The notes under the pieces: model-generated
What the model was told of the DNA's origin: nothing
Databases searched by the model: none
Seen by the model: the letters and a program-made list of their open reading frames with translations, nothing else
Translations under genes and position numbers: made by a program
Shown: one piece after another, positions 1 to 7,912 of the stretch
How the letters are laid out: each line of letters opens with the position of its first letter
Numbering within the stretch: the stretch's first letter is position 1
Origin: Bacteroidales bacterium
Lineage (GTDB): Bacteria > Bacteroidota > Bacteroidia > Bacteroidales > UBA10428
Direction of reading: 5' to 3'
Length of the DNA stretch: 12,263 bases
Assembly (NCBI GenBank): GCA_016935595.1
Contig: JAFGQQ010000134.1
Coordinates: 1 to 12,263 of the forward strand

Positions 1-1
1 A

Positions 2-499
2 GGTGGATTTTTAAATAGTTTGTATTACGATAATAATTTTGACGGCCTTAATGAATTTATTGGGGAAGGCGGGAATCCGAATTATTGGATTACATGGAGC
101 GCAAAGAATGGTGCACAATGGTACATGAACAATGGTATATCGACAAAACTTGTAAATGGCAGTTTTTTTGGATGCACATATACCGATTTTAACCCGGCTT
201 TAGCTCCAAATACACCGGTTGCTGCCATAAAATATGAAGATATTCCTTATTTAGTCAGTAAAAATGAAATAACAGCATATACTATTTATCCCAACCCATG
301 TAACGATTATATTAAAATTCAAAATGAAAATTCCGTAAATATTGATAAAATAATATTGACAGATATTTTTGGTAAATTGATTGTTAGCATGGATGGCTAT
401 AATGGTTCTTCAATTGATGTTTCGATGTTGAATAGTGGTGTTTACTTTTTACAAATTAAATCTGGTAATGAAATAAAAGTGGTAAAACTTGTTAAATAG
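2..499 (+). CDS. T9SS-exported surface protein, C-terminal part (5' truncated)
   Basis: The frame is open from the first full codon at position 2. The first possible start, TTG at 20, lies inside a conserved-looking stretch, so the real start is upstream of the window. About 165 residues are visible. The first part is rich in aromatic residues and glycine, with spaced tryptophans (NYWITW, then AQW) followed by NGSFFG and TDFNPALAP. I recall this pattern from exported proteins encoded beside btuB in Bacteroidota and from some PEP-CTERM proteins; it loosely resembles DUF4430/transcobalamin-C-type domains, which is only a guess. The last 80 or so residues are a T9SS type A sorting domain: YPNP at nt 287-298, then a GVYFLQI strand and a basic end (KVVKLVK). 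The product should be secreted or anchored on the cell surface. It lies first in the visible operon, 71 bases before the next gene. A role in corrinoid capture is inferred from position only. Confidence 0.75.
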   Translation, partial: GGFLNSLYYDNNFDGLNEFIGEGGNPNYWITWSAKNGAQWYMNNGISTKLVNGSFFGCTYTDFNPALAPNTPVAAIKYEDIPYLVSKNEITAYTIYPNPCNDYIKIQNENSVNIDKIILTDIFGKLIVSMDGYNGSSIDVSMLNSGVYFLQIKSGNEIKVVKLVK

Positions 500-510
500 T
501 TTTTAAAATA

Positions 511-548
511 AACCTGTCAGGTTAAAAAGTAATAAAACCTGACAGGTA
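511..548. repeat. Paired palindromes forming a 12-bp inverted repeat between genes 1 and 2
   Basis: Two near-identical 13-base units lie in the 71-base gap: AACCTGTCAGGTT at 511-523 and AACCTGACAGGTA at 536-548. The first is itself a perfect 6-bp palindrome around one central base, and the second is a palindrome apart from its last base. Together 512-523 and 536-547 form a 12-bp perfect stem with a 12-base AT-rich loop. No T-run follows the stem. It could be a processing or attenuation hairpin that alters expression of gene 1 relative to the rest, an mRNA-stabilising element, or a dispersed palindromic repeat of the REP type. Confidence 0.75.
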
Positions 549-570
549 TAATTGCAAAGTCTGAAAATTT

Positions 571-1557
571 ATGAGAAGAATACTATCTATATTGTTTTTT
601 TTATTCTTAGCTAATAGAAGTTTATTTTCGCAATTTGCCCCGGCTGTTGACGAAGAAGGTTCAGATGCAATATCCAAGGATAGTATGGCTGTCGTTGAGT
701 GGGCCATTACATGCAGTGTTCAACGTGGATACATTGATATTTCTGATAAATCGCTTGGATATGTTAGTTATGGCGCTTACGAATCGGGAATTGGAAAAGC
801 TGATGGAATTGATGTAGTAAGTTTGGGTGATAGTGGCATTGCAATTTTATCGTTTCAAAATCCTGTCACGAATCATGAAGGCCCTGATATTGCTGTTTTT
901 GAAAACAGTTTCAATAATACCTTTCTTGAATTGGCCTTTGTCGAAGTAAGTTATGACAGCATCCAGTATTACAGGTTTCCACCTGTTTCTAACAGCCTGG
1001 TAGCAGAGCAGATAAGCTCATTTGGTGAAATTGATGCAACCTGTATTTATAATCTGGCAGGTAAATACAAAGCTAATTATGGAACACCTTTCGATCTTGA
1101 GGAATTAAAAGATACTCTTGGTATTTATATTGACAGCATAAGGTTTGTGAAAATTATTGATGTAACTGGCTGTATTGATGACGAATACGCTCAGTATGAT
1201 TCAAAAGGAAATAAGGTAAACGATCCCTGGCCAACAGCATTTGAATCGGGTGGTTTTGATTTGGATGCCGTTGCCATTGTAAATTGCGAACAAGACTTAA
1301 ATTCAAATCCTGTTGATATAAATACTTTTGGAGAAATTTTTGTTCAGGCATTTCCGAATCCTATAGAAGATTATCTTACAATCCGGTTACAAGAGGCTGC
1401 AAATGTTTCAATCTATACCCTCGATGGAAAAAAAATTATGAAAACATACTTTACGAAAGGAAATAATACGATTAATTCTTCAGCATTTTTTCGCGGTATT
1501 TATTTAATCAAAATAGAAACCCAAGATAAAATATACATTAAAAAAATCATTAAATAG
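571..1557 (+). CDS. T9SS-exported 'cell surface protein' family member
   Basis: This 328-residue protein has a signal peptide (residues 1-20, ending LFS before QF) and a T9SS type A sorting domain (about 254-328; FPNP at 261-264, GIYLIKI at 309-315, basic end KKIIK). The central domain has motifs I recognise from a family usually labelled only 'cell surface protein': VVSLGDSGIAILSF (82-95), GPDIAVFENSF (104-114), ELAFVEVSYDS (120-130), YYRFP (133-137) and GGFDLDAVAIVN (227-238). Members are often encoded beside BtuB-like receptors. The conserved acidic residues could bind metal, but no enzymatic motif is visible and no biochemical role is known to me. The ATG at 571 is chosen because it gives a complete signal peptide. 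The gene ends 8 bases before the receptor gene, so they are probably co-transcribed. I infer that it helps capture corrinoids or corrinoid-carrying proteins at the surface. Confidence 0.8.
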   Translation: MRRILSILFFLFLANRSLFSQFAPAVDEEGSDAISKDSMAVVEWAITCSVQRGYIDISDKSLGYVSYGAYESGIGKADGIDVVSLGDSGIAILSFQNPVTNHEGPDIAVFENSFNNTFLELAFVEVSYDSIQYYRFPPVSNSLVAEQISSFGEIDATCIYNLAGKYKANYGTPFDLEELKDTLGIYIDSIRFVKIIDVTGCIDDEYAQYDSKGNKVNDPWPTAFESGGFDLDAVAIVNCEQDLNSNPVDINTFGEIFVQAFPNPIEDYLTIRLQEAANVSIYTLDGKKIMKTYFTKGNNTINSSAFFRGIYLIKIETQDKIYIKKIIK

Positions 1558-1565
1558 ATATTAAT

Positions 1566-3476
1566 ATGAGCATTAAAACAGAATTAAAGATTATTGTCAA
1601 CTTTTTTGTGCTGTTAATAATGCTAACAGAATATTTAAAAGCAGATAATGTGCTTGATTCTGTTTTAATTGAAGAAGTTAAGATTGTAAAAACCAATATT
1701 AACCAGGTTGCCGGGTTTAAAAGTTATGTGATTGACTCCCTTGTTATGAAAGAATCTTTGAGTTCTGATTTATCAGAAGTATTGGCAAACCATTCCCCTG
1801 TATATATAAAAGCCTATGTAAACGGGGGTCTTTCAACATCTTCATTTCGGGGAAGTGGTGCAAACCACACCCAGGTAACATGGAACGGCATTATAGTTAA
1901 TAATCCAATGTTAGGACAGGTCGATTTTTCGCTGTTTCCCATATTTTTTTCCGATAAAATAGAACTGAACATGGGGGCTGCTTCCATTGAAAACAACACC
2001 GGGGCAATTGGAGGTAACATTAATCTTGTAAACCTTCCCGACTGGAAAAATAAACTAGCAGTAACTTTTACCGAAGATATTGGCAATATTGGATCAACAC
2101 ATTCCAATTTTTCATTTCAAAAAGGGAACAGTAAATTTCAATCTAAAAGTAAACTTATTTACTATTGCTCCGAAAATGACTATAGCTATTATAATACTGA
2201 ATCGTTAAACAATACCAAAATTGAAAAAAGAAAATTTGCCGATTATGGCGGTTCTGGGTTCTTACAAGAGTTTTATGGCCGGTTTAATGACAATAATTTT
2301 CTTTCGGTTAAAATATTGGGCCAGTTGAGCCGTCGTTCTATTCCTCCGCCGCTTACCATAAAAAGGGAAATAAATAACGAAACACAGGAAAACAATAATT
2401 TATGGTCGGTTTTAAAATATGTAAATTATAAAGGTCAGCGAAAAATTTCATATTCATTTTCTTATTTAATCGACCAATATAATTATAATAATATTCTTTC
2501 ATCAGTAAATACATCAAACCGATGTCAATCTTTTTTAAATAAAGCCGATATTTCTTTTACCAATAATTTTATATTTAATGCCGGCCTGTCCAATTCGGTT
2601 TACTTAATTAATACCGAAAGTTATTTAGAAAATAAAAACCGTGCTGTTACGGCAGTGTATGTTTCTGTAAAAAAAGAATTTAACCAAAGGTTAGCAATAT
2701 ATTCACTAATTCGGGAAGAATTGCTTAATTCTGGCATATTTTCGCCATTATTGCCCTCGTTTGGTGTTGATTTCAGAATAATAAAAAACAAGGGCTTTTT
2801 TATTAAATATAACATATCTAAAAATATTCATTATCCAACTTTTAATGATTTATATTGGTTGCCGGGAGGAAATCCTTACCTCGAAAATGAAGAAGGATTG
2901 TTAAATGAAATTTGTTTATCGGGATATGAACTTGATTTGTTTAGCCTTTTTACAGCCGAAGCGAATATTTCTGGATATTATTCCAATATTTCGAACCGGA
3001 TTATATGGCTGCCAAATAATTATGGACTTTGGGAGGCATGTAATTACGACATGTTGGTTTCGAAGGGGTTTGAAGGAAATTTGAAAATTTCTAAATTAAA
3101 AGGGAAATTAAATTGGACATTTATCATGGATTATTCATTTTGTATTTCGGAAGATAGAGAAGAAAAATTGCAGTTGATTTATGTCCCTAAAAATCAATTG
3201 GGTATTATTTCAAGGGTGTCTTATAAAGACTATTACCTGAATTATAATTTTTCCTATATCGATAAAAGATATATTACTTCTGATCATACCTGGCATTTGC
3301 CTCCGTATTGGGTGAGTGGCCTCTCAGTTGGTAAAACCTTTAATTTTTTGAAATATTCACTTAGTTTGCAGGCCAAAGCCGATAACCTGTTTAATAAAGA
3401 TTATCAGTCTGTTGCCTATCAGCCCGCACCAAAACGAAATTATCATATAATTATAAATTTTAAATTCAATAAATAG
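1566..3476 (+). CDS. btuB: TonB-dependent outer-membrane receptor, BtuB-like
   Basis: This 636-residue protein has an N-terminal signal peptide ending near residue 26. A DSVLIEEVKIVK segment (31-42) is the usual Bacteroidota lead-in to the plug. The plug covers about 45-155, with the conserved LSEVLANHSPVYIKAYVNG (69-87), SSFRGSGANHTQVTWNGI (92-109) and GAIGGNINL (146-154). A 22-strand barrel should follow, closing with NLFNKDYQ (607-614) and a final strand in the family's AYQPAPKRNYHI style. The length is short for Bacteroidota receptors but normal for BtuB. There is no N-terminal carboxypeptidase-regulatory-like domain, and no SusD partner gene is nearby, which argues against a SusC-type glycan importer. 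The last residues are FKFNK rather than the usual terminal aromatic. Corrinoid as substrate is inferred from the neighbouring BtuG-, BtuF-, BtuC- and BtuD-like genes. The next gene begins one base after the stop. Confidence 0.85.
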   Translation: MSIKTELKIIVNFFVLLIMLTEYLKADNVLDSVLIEEVKIVKTNINQVAGFKSYVIDSLVMKESLSSDLSEVLANHSPVYIKAYVNGGLSTSSFRGSGANHTQVTWNGIIVNNPMLGQVDFSLFPIFFSDKIELNMGAASIENNTGAIGGNINLVNLPDWKNKLAVTFTEDIGNIGSTHSNFSFQKGNSKFQSKSKLIYYCSENDYSYYNTESLNNTKIEKRKFADYGGSGFLQEFYGRFNDNNFLSVKILGQLSRRSIPPPLTIKREINNETQENNNLWSVLKYVNYKGQRKISYSFSYLIDQYNYNNILSSVNTSNRCQSFLNKADISFTNNFIFNAGLSNSVYLINTESYLENKNRAVTAVYVSVKKEFNQRLAIYSLIREELLNSGIFSPLLPSFGVDFRIIKNKGFFIKYNISKNIHYPTFNDLYWLPGGNPYLENEEGLLNEICLSGYELDLFSLFTAEANISGYYSNISNRIIWLPNNYGLWEACNYDMLVSKGFEGNLKISKLKGKLNWTFIMDYSFCISEDREEKLQLIYVPKNQLGIISRVSYKDYYLNYNFSYIDKRYITSDHTWHLPPYWVSGLSVGKTFNFLKYSLSLQAKADNLFNKDYQSVAYQPAPKRNYHIIINFKFNK

Positions 3477-3477
3477 T

Positions 3478-4557
3478 TTGAAAAAGATTAAAATCCATAT
3501 AAAGCTTTTGATTTTAATAGTAATGGTAGTATTATTTTCCTGTTCCGAAAAAAACGAGATAGGGCCTGTTTACGAACATTTTCCTGTTGTTTCATCGGGA
3601 AATCATGGTGTTTTTATTATTAATGAAGGTCTTTTTAATTTTAACCTTGCCTCTTTGTCTTTTTATAATACCGATAGCTGTGTTATTAGTAACGGTATTT
3701 TTTTTCATAAAAACCACAAAACACTTGGCGATTTAGCCCAGTCGATTTTTGTCAATGATTCATTAACTTATATTGTAGTTAATAATTCCGGTAAAATTGA
3801 AGTGATTAATACCAATACTTGTAAATCTGTGGCTACCATTTTTGGGTTCCAATCGCCCAGGTATGTATATCCTATAAGTAATGAAAGTGCTGTGGTTTCT
3901 GATTTGAAATCTGATTATTTAACAATTATTAGTTTAAAAGAGCACAAAATTACCGGTGAGATTTATCTTGGAAACGCATCGGAATGTGTATTAAAATATG
4001 GTACATTTGTTTTTTCAGCGTTTTGGTCGAACATAAATTTTACCAATTTAAAAAACAACATTATTAATGTGGTTGATTGCAACAAACTGGAAGTAATTAA
4101 AAATATTGAAGTCGGTACCGAACCTAACAGTATGGTTATTGACAAGGCATACAATTTATGGGTTTTATGCAGTGGGGGATATACAAATAAAGATAGTGCA
4201 AAACTTTTTAAAATCGATACAGAGCTGCTTATGGTTGACAGAATGTTTACATTTAAGGATTTTGAGGCTTACCCCTCGCGGCTTTCTGCTAATGGGAGAG
4301 GAGATACGCTTTATTATATTAATAATGGTATTTTTCGAATGTCAATTTATGATGAAGAACTTCCCGAAAATGAGTTTATTAAAAATACAGGCATAAGTTA
4401 TTATGGATTAGGTATAAATCCTGAAAATAGCGATGTATATATTGCCGATGCTTTAACTTATCAGCAAGAAGGAATGGTGTTCCGTTATAGTTCAAAAGGA
4501 GTTTTAATCGATTCTTTCGAAGTTGGGGTGATTCCTTCAGCATTTGCTTTTAAGTAA
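3478..4557 (+). CDS. btuG: BtuG-like surface lipoprotein, YncE/DUF5074-type beta-propeller
   Basis: This 359-residue lipoprotein has a lysine-rich, hydrophobic signal ending in the lipobox LFSC, with the acylated cysteine at residue 22. The TTG at 3478 is chosen because the only nearby in-frame ATG (codon 16) would leave too short a signal; TTG follows the btuB stop by one base. The mature protein is repetitive and beta-rich, as in a propeller: GVFIINEG (44-51), ASLSFYNTDS (58-67), GDLAQSIFVND (84-94), VVNNSGKIEVI (100-110), and later blades including EVGTEPNSMVID and a final VGVIPSAFAF. These match the DUF5074/YncE-like family to which Bacteroides BtuG belongs. BtuG binds cobalamin very tightly on the cell surface and passes it to BtuB. 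Acidic residues soon after the cysteine (SEKNE) may favour surface export but are not a clear export signal. Position directly after btuB supports the assignment. Confidence 0.8.
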   Translation: MKKIKIHIKLLILIVMVVLFSCSEKNEIGPVYEHFPVVSSGNHGVFIINEGLFNFNLASLSFYNTDSCVISNGIFFHKNHKTLGDLAQSIFVNDSLTYIVVNNSGKIEVINTNTCKSVATIFGFQSPRYVYPISNESAVVSDLKSDYLTIISLKEHKITGEIYLGNASECVLKYGTFVFSAFWSNINFTNLKNNIINVVDCNKLEVIKNIEVGTEPNSMVIDKAYNLWVLCSGGYTNKDSAKLFKIDTELLMVDRMFTFKDFEAYPSRLSANGRGDTLYYINNGIFRMSIYDEELPENEFIKNTGISYYGLGINPENSDVYIADALTYQQEGMVFRYSSKGVLIDSFEVGVIPSAFAFK

Positions 4558-4593
4558 AAATATTTTATTACATTAGTCCTTTTAAATGAAGAT

Positions 4594-6756
4594 ATGCATA
4601 GAATTATCAGTTTTATACCTTTATTAGCAATTAGTCTTATATCAAATGCCCAGATAAGTTATGGAGGTTTGCCTTTTTCAAGATTATTATCGATGTCACA
4701 GGATTCAGTTCCTGTTATTGATATGCCTGCTTTAAGTGTGAATGAACTTAAAACTGCAGAAGTTAATAGATATAAATCAATGGTATTTGCCAAAGCATTC
4801 GATACAGAAATTAATCCGGGTAATTCGGGAATATGGAAAATGCAGACTGATGGAACTAAGATATGGCGTGTGGGAATTCGTTCCGAAAATGCATACTCAA
4901 TTATTCTTTTATTTCATCCTTTTTATTTACCTGAGGGTGCAAAACTTTTTGTTCATAATTCAGATTATTCTAAAATATTAGGGGCTTATAATTGTAAAAA
5001 CAATTCAGGCTCAAAAACTTTAACAATAGAACCATTGCCCGGAGAAATAGCATATATTGAATTAATTTTGCCACCCGGCTGTAAAAAAAGCTATTCATTA
5101 AATTTGCAGCATGTTGGCCATGGGTTATTAAAAGATTATGATAAAAACAGGGTTGATATACTGGGGCTTGGTAAATGCCATCCCGATGTTAACTGCAGCC
5201 TTGCATCTGACTGGAAAGACGTTCAAAATTCGGTTTTTTATTACATCCATTATAATTATCTTGAAAGGGAGTTTAAGTATTGTAATGGCACATTAATTAA
5301 TAATACAAGGTTAAACAGTCATCCTTATTTTTTTTCTGCCAGTCATTGTGTTTGGGATGATAAAACTGCCGAAAGTGTTGTGGCCTTTTTTAATTATGAA
5401 AGCCGCTATTGCGATGGCCCTGAATTACCTCAGACAAAAAGTATATCAGGTGCAAATTTTATTGCTGCAGTTGATAATCTTGATTTTGTTTTATGTGAGT
5501 TTAGGACTTTACCGCCATTTTTATTTAAACCTTATTTTGCCGGGTGGAACAGGAAAGATGAAACCATAAAAAACGTTGTTGCTATTCACCATCCGGCCGA
5601 TTATGACAATATTTATCCAAAAAAAGTAGCATACGATTATGATGAACTTACAATTGCTACTTTTAGCGACGAATATGATGAAAATTCGCATTTTTTAGTT
5701 AGTAAATGGGATATAGGAACTACTGAAAATGGTTCTTCAGGAAGCCCTGTGTTCGACCAAAATAAGCGAATTGCAGGAGACCTTACCGGGGGCGATGCAG
5801 ACTGCATGTCGCCAATGAATGATTATTACACCCGTTTTTCAGTTGCATGGGATAGTTATCCTGATAAAAACAATCAGCTTAAATACTGGCTCGATCCTGA
5901 TAATACCGGGCTTATGGTTTTAGATGGTTTAGACCCATATCAATTATTTAAAGATAGTTGTGATACTATAAATGCAGTTAATTCAACTCCGCTGCTAATC
6001 TCTTATAACGGTAATAACGGTTATTGGACAGGGCATAATTCCGACTCAATACGTTATTATGCCCAACATTTCGATGGAAATGTAAATAATACCATTACAG
6101 CAGTTTATTTTAATGTTGCATATGCAAGGCCTGGCAGCGACGAATCGTTTATTGGCCTTATGCTGTGGGCTGACAATAATGGTGAACCTGGTGCAGTAAT
6201 TTCAAAAAAGAAATATTTAATTTCTGACTTAAAGGAAAATGCTGTAAATTATCTGGAATTTGATTCCCTTGTTTTTGTCAAAAATGACTTTTACATTGGT
6301 TTTCAGGTTTTTTATCAATCTCCTTCAGATACATTTGCTTTGTACCAATCAAATGCGGTTGCATCAGAACCGGATAATTTTTATTTATATAAAAATGATT
6401 GGCAAAACATTCGCGATTATACAACCGGAACGTTAACCGGGGCATTGGATATTAAGGTAGTCCGGTGTGATTCTATACTATCATACAAAAAAGATAACCC
6501 TGTTAGCGGGGAATTAATATTTAATGTTTATCCTAATCCGGCTAATTCCTTTGTTGTTTTGGATTTACAAGAAAGCAACCATGAAAACCTCGAACTAAAC
6601 ATTTATAATGTATCTGGAAAACTAATGAAAAAAAATATTACGCCAATATCATATCAGCAATACAATTTAAATATTACTAATTACCTGCCGGGAATATATT
6701 TTCTTTCAATAAAAACAGAAAAAACACAAAAGGTCGTAAAATTTGTTGTTTACTAA
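4594..6756 (+). CDS. T9SS-exported serine protease, lysyl endopeptidase type (family S1)
   Basis: This 720-residue precursor contains a signal peptide (1-20, SNAQ), a pro-region or beta-domain (about 21-190), a trypsin-fold protease (about 191-448), a beta-sandwich-like region (about 465-625) and a T9SS type A sorting domain (YPNP 646-649, GIYFLSIK 700-707). Triad residues are visible: His251 in FFSASHC, Asp297 in DNLDFVL and Ser382 in ENGSSGSPVF. From memory of Achromobacter protease I, six cysteines match its three disulfides (195, 201, 230, 252, 273, 404), as do AGWNRKD, IHHP and WLDPDNTG...DGLD. Asp410 falls where that enzyme's lysine-selecting Asp225 lies, while its His210 is Thr398 here. 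An active protease cleaving after lysine or another basic residue is therefore likely. It starts 36 bases after the btuG-like gene and ends 4 bases before btuF. Its role in the operon is unknown; releasing corrinoids from carrier proteins is one possibility. Confidence 0.85.
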   Translation: MHRIISFIPLLAISLISNAQISYGGLPFSRLLSMSQDSVPVIDMPALSVNELKTAEVNRYKSMVFAKAFDTEINPGNSGIWKMQTDGTKIWRVGIRSENAYSIILLFHPFYLPEGAKLFVHNSDYSKILGAYNCKNNSGSKTLTIEPLPGEIAYIELILPPGCKKSYSLNLQHVGHGLLKDYDKNRVDILGLGKCHPDVNCSLASDWKDVQNSVFYYIHYNYLEREFKYCNGTLINNTRLNSHPYFFSASHCVWDDKTAESVVAFFNYESRYCDGPELPQTKSISGANFIAAVDNLDFVLCEFRTLPPFLFKPYFAGWNRKDETIKNVVAIHHPADYDNIYPKKVAYDYDELTIATFSDEYDENSHFLVSKWDIGTTENGSSGSPVFDQNKRIAGDLTGGDADCMSPMNDYYTRFSVAWDSYPDKNNQLKYWLDPDNTGLMVLDGLDPYQLFKDSCDTINAVNSTPLLISYNGNNGYWTGHNSDSIRYYAQHFDGNVNNTITAVYFNVAYARPGSDESFIGLMLWADNNGEPGAVISKKKYLISDLKENAVNYLEFDSLVFVKNDFYIGFQVFYQSPSDTFALYQSNAVASEPDNFYLYKNDWQNIRDYTTGTLTGALDIKVVRCDSILSYKKDNPVSGELIFNVYPNPANSFVVLDLQESNHENLELNIYNVSGKLMKKNITPISYQQYNLNITNYLPGIYFLSIKTEKTQKVVKFVVY

Positions 6757-6760
6757 TAGG

Positions 6761-7909
6761 ATGAAACCATCGTTTGTATTTTATATTATACTTTATTTTA
6801 TTCTGCTTAATGGTTGTAAAATTAAATCAGGTGATGGTTTGAAAAATTTTTCAACCGAACAGTATAATAAGCCGGTTTATGCAAAAGGTTATGAATATTT
6901 TAAATTTGGCGGGATAACACATATCCGGATTTTTAACCCCTGGCAAAAAGCCGAAAACGTTATGTTAAATTATGCCATAATTGATGCGGATAATGAAAAT
7001 ATTAAACTTCCGGATGACTATTTTGTAATTAAAAAACCAATAAACCGTTTGGTTTGTCTTTCAACTACACATATTGGATTTTTATCAGCCATAGACGAAC
7101 TTGATAAAGTTGTGGGAATGTCTGGTTCCCAATATGTTAATAATTCTTTTCTTGCAAAACAGGTTTTAACAAAACAAGTGAAAGAGGTGGGCTATGAACA
7201 AAGCCTTAATTATGAAATGATAATACATTTGAAGCCGGATATTATTTTTGCGTATAGTGTCGGGAATGAAAATATCGGATATTTCAGAAAATTTCAGGAA
7301 ATAGGCATTCCTGTGTTATACATAGCTGAATACCTCGAGGATGATCCATTAGGTAAACTGGAATGGATTAAAGTTGTTGCTGAACTTTTTGATAAAAGAG
7401 ACATGGCTTTTCAATATTTTTCTGATGTTGAAAAAAAATATTTAATGTTAAAACAAATTGGCAGTGAGGTAGAACAGAGGCCAAATGTTTTAGTGGGTTT
7501 GCCATGGAAAGGGACATGGTTTGTTCCCGGAGGTAATTCTTACCTTGCAAATCTGATAAAAGATGCCGGGGCTAATTATTTGTGGAGTGATTTAATCAGC
7601 AATAAAAGTGAACCAATGAGCCTTGAATCGGTGTTTCAGAAAGGGCAATTGGCCAGCTATTGGATTAATTGTGGCAGCGCCGATTCTGTTAATCAAATTT
7701 TAGGTGTTGATGAAAGAATAAAGGATTTTCCGGTTTTTAAATCGGGGAATATATATAACCATAATGCCCGTATTAATGAATTCGGAGGAATGGATTACTG
7801 GGAGTCTGGCGTTATAAACCCACATATAATTTTAAATGATTTAATTAAAATATTTCATCCTGAATTAAATACTGGACATAAATTGTTTTATTATAAAAAG
7901 CTTAAATAA
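6761..7909 (+). CDS. btuF: BtuF/FecB-like ABC substrate-binding lipoprotein
   Basis: The ATG at 6761 gives 382 residues and a clean lipoprotein signal with lipobox LNGC (Cys19). An in-frame TTG at 6743 would only add six residues overlapping the protease gene and is less likely. After a 70-residue N-terminal extension comes a cluster A/class III type binding fold: PINRLVCLSTTHIGFLSAI (93-111), VGMSG (118-122), EVGYEQSLNYEMIIHLKPD (142-160), then the helix region with LGKLEWIKVVAELFDKRD (197-214), VPGGNSYLANLIKDAGANY (255-273) and a C-terminal lobe ending ESGVINPHIILNDLI (348-362). The family binds cobalamin, haem or ferric siderophores; the BtuG-like neighbour favours corrinoid. It would sit on a periplasmic face and deliver substrate to the permease, whose gene starts 3 bases after its stop. 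Confidence 0.85.
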   Translation: MKPSFVFYIILYFILLNGCKIKSGDGLKNFSTEQYNKPVYAKGYEYFKFGGITHIRIFNPWQKAENVMLNYAIIDADNENIKLPDDYFVIKKPINRLVCLSTTHIGFLSAIDELDKVVGMSGSQYVNNSFLAKQVLTKQVKEVGYEQSLNYEMIIHLKPDIIFAYSVGNENIGYFRKFQEIGIPVLYIAEYLEDDPLGKLEWIKVVAELFDKRDMAFQYFSDVEKKYLMLKQIGSEVEQRPNVLVGLPWKGTWFVPGGNSYLANLIKDAGANYLWSDLISNKSEPMSLESVFQKGQLASYWINCGSADSVNQILGVDERIKDFPVFKSGNIYNHNARINEFGGMDYWESGVINPHIILNDLIKIFHPELNTGHKLFYYKKLK

Positions 7910-7912
7910 CCT

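Noticed and set aside
511..548. CRISPR-like direct repeat
   Set aside because: There are only two short palindromic units with a 12-base spacer and no cas genes nearby.
546..553. Promoter for gene 2 (TATAATTG resembling the Bacteroidota -7 box)
   Set aside because: It has one mismatch to TAnnTTTG and no TTG at the -33 spacing. In AT-rich DNA this is expected by chance.
500..570. Cobalamin riboswitch ahead of gene 2
   Set aside because: There is no B12 box-like GCCACTG sequence and the gap is far too short. If present, it should be upstream of the window.
522..707. Short minus-strand open frame over the start of gene 2
   Set aside because: It lies opposite a well-supported signal peptide region and has no recognisable features.
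6743..6760. Earlier TTG start for the btuF-like gene
   Set aside because: It overlaps the protease gene and adds residues before an already complete lipoprotein signal; the ATG at 6761 is preferred.
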